DNA of 5,093 bases from an uncultured Mollicutes bacterium (GTDB taxonomy: Bacteria > Bacillota_I > Bacilli_A > RFN20 > CAG-826), in the NCBI GenBank assembly GCA_937893635.1, contig CALBGF010000079.1:1-5093 (forward strand), given 5' to 3'. Under the pieces are notes generated by a model. The model was given only the letters and a program-made list of their open reading frames with translations, had not been told where the DNA came from and did not search any database. Numbering within the stretch: the stretch's first letter is position 1; every line of letters begins with the position of its first letter. Of this stretch, positions 4,795-5,093 are shown piece by piece. A program made the translations under genes and the position numbers.

Positions 4795-5093
4795 TTATTC
4801 TTTAATAATAAAGAAATATTCATAATCATCTAAATAACAAATTTTTACTTTTTTATTTTGATACTGATTAAAAAGATTTCCACGCATTGTACATAAACTT
4901 CTTTTTTCTTGAATATTTCCATTAGAAGTAGAAATATTAATATAAAACCGCATTAATCCATAAATTCCTGATTTTGAATTATTAAGTTCAACTTCAGTTA
5001 TCTTCATTTTCTTTCCTATTTGCGTAATAAAATGCATGCGATATAAATTGTATATTATGAGTGGCAAACAAATTATAATATTTAGTGCAAAAA
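4795..5093 (-). CDS. C-terminal part of a probable small membrane protein (5' end outside the window)
   Basis: The frame is open from the window edge to TAA at 4797-4795, about 99 codons. The first visible residues, FALNIIICLPLIIYNLYRM, are a hydrophobic segment ending in a basic/aromatic patch, as at a membrane boundary. A soluble, beta-rich tail follows: KKMKITEVELNN, then a serine/asparagine turn, RFYINIS, EKRSLC, KKVKICYLDD and YEYFFIIKE. The layout of a membrane segment and a short barrel-like domain ending in a V.ICY....FFII pattern recalls DUF3592-type proteins. This is a resemblance only. An in-frame TTG at 5067 is not a believable start, because it would begin inside the hydrophobic segment. 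An ATG at 5007 has AGGAAAG (5017-5011) in front, so a 70-residue soluble product is an alternative. Confidence 0.6.
   Translation of the reverse strand, partial: FALNIIICLPLIIYNLYRMHFITQIGKKMKITEVELNNSKSGIYGLMRFYINISTSNGNIQEKRSLCTMRGNLFNQYQNKKVKICYLDDYEYFFIIKE

Noticed and set aside
1..5093. tRNA or rRNA genes
   Set aside because: I found no cloverleaf pattern with TTCGA-type arms and no GC-rich conserved RNA segment on either strand by eye.

Overview
The window is very AT-rich, low-GC Gram-positive-type DNA. Shine-Dalgarno sites are strong (AAGGAG-like), intergenic spaces are short and hairpin/T-tract terminators are common. All stops used by the complete genes are TAA or TAG, and the tryptophan codons I checked are TGG. 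This suggests a host-associated low-GC Bacillota or Mycoplasmatota-like bacterium with a lipoprotein-bearing surface. I cannot place it more precisely, and the genetic code (table 4 or 11) is not decided by these genes.

All substantial genes read on the minus strand, so transcription runs from high to low coordinates. At the right edge is the C-terminal part of a probable small membrane protein (4795-5093), open at the window end and closed by a textbook terminator (4741-4767). Directly behind it is a promoter repeat (4677-4739) driving a 615-residue lipoprotein of unknown function (2774-4621), closed by another strong terminator (2702-2762). A remnant of what may be an insertion-sequence left end lies on the plus strand (2557-2695). 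It overlaps a second copy of the promoter repeat (2514-2576), which drives a 314-residue membrane-anchored protein of unknown function (1540-2484). Further left are a probable terminator (1441-1474) and a promoter region (1284-1380) for a two-gene operon. That operon encodes a flavin-reductase-like FMN-binding protein (700-1254) and a YbaK/ProX-type aminoacyl-tRNA deacylase-like protein (151-696), and it ends in a terminator at 102-149. The left edge may hold the first codons of another minus-strand gene (1-34).

The main discovery candidate is the pair of about 63-bp promoter repeats in front of the two surface-protein genes. Each has a perfect TTGACA -35 box and a -10-like box separated by a spacer containing an uninterrupted G tract (9 G in one copy, 10 G in the other, coding strand), giving spacers of 18 and 19 bp. 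This is the architecture of slipped-strand, phase-variable promoters. I infer that the two surface proteins belong to a dispersed set of genes switched independently by tract length. The flavin reductase/deacylase operon has an ordinary promoter without such a tract and looks like housekeeping metabolism next door.
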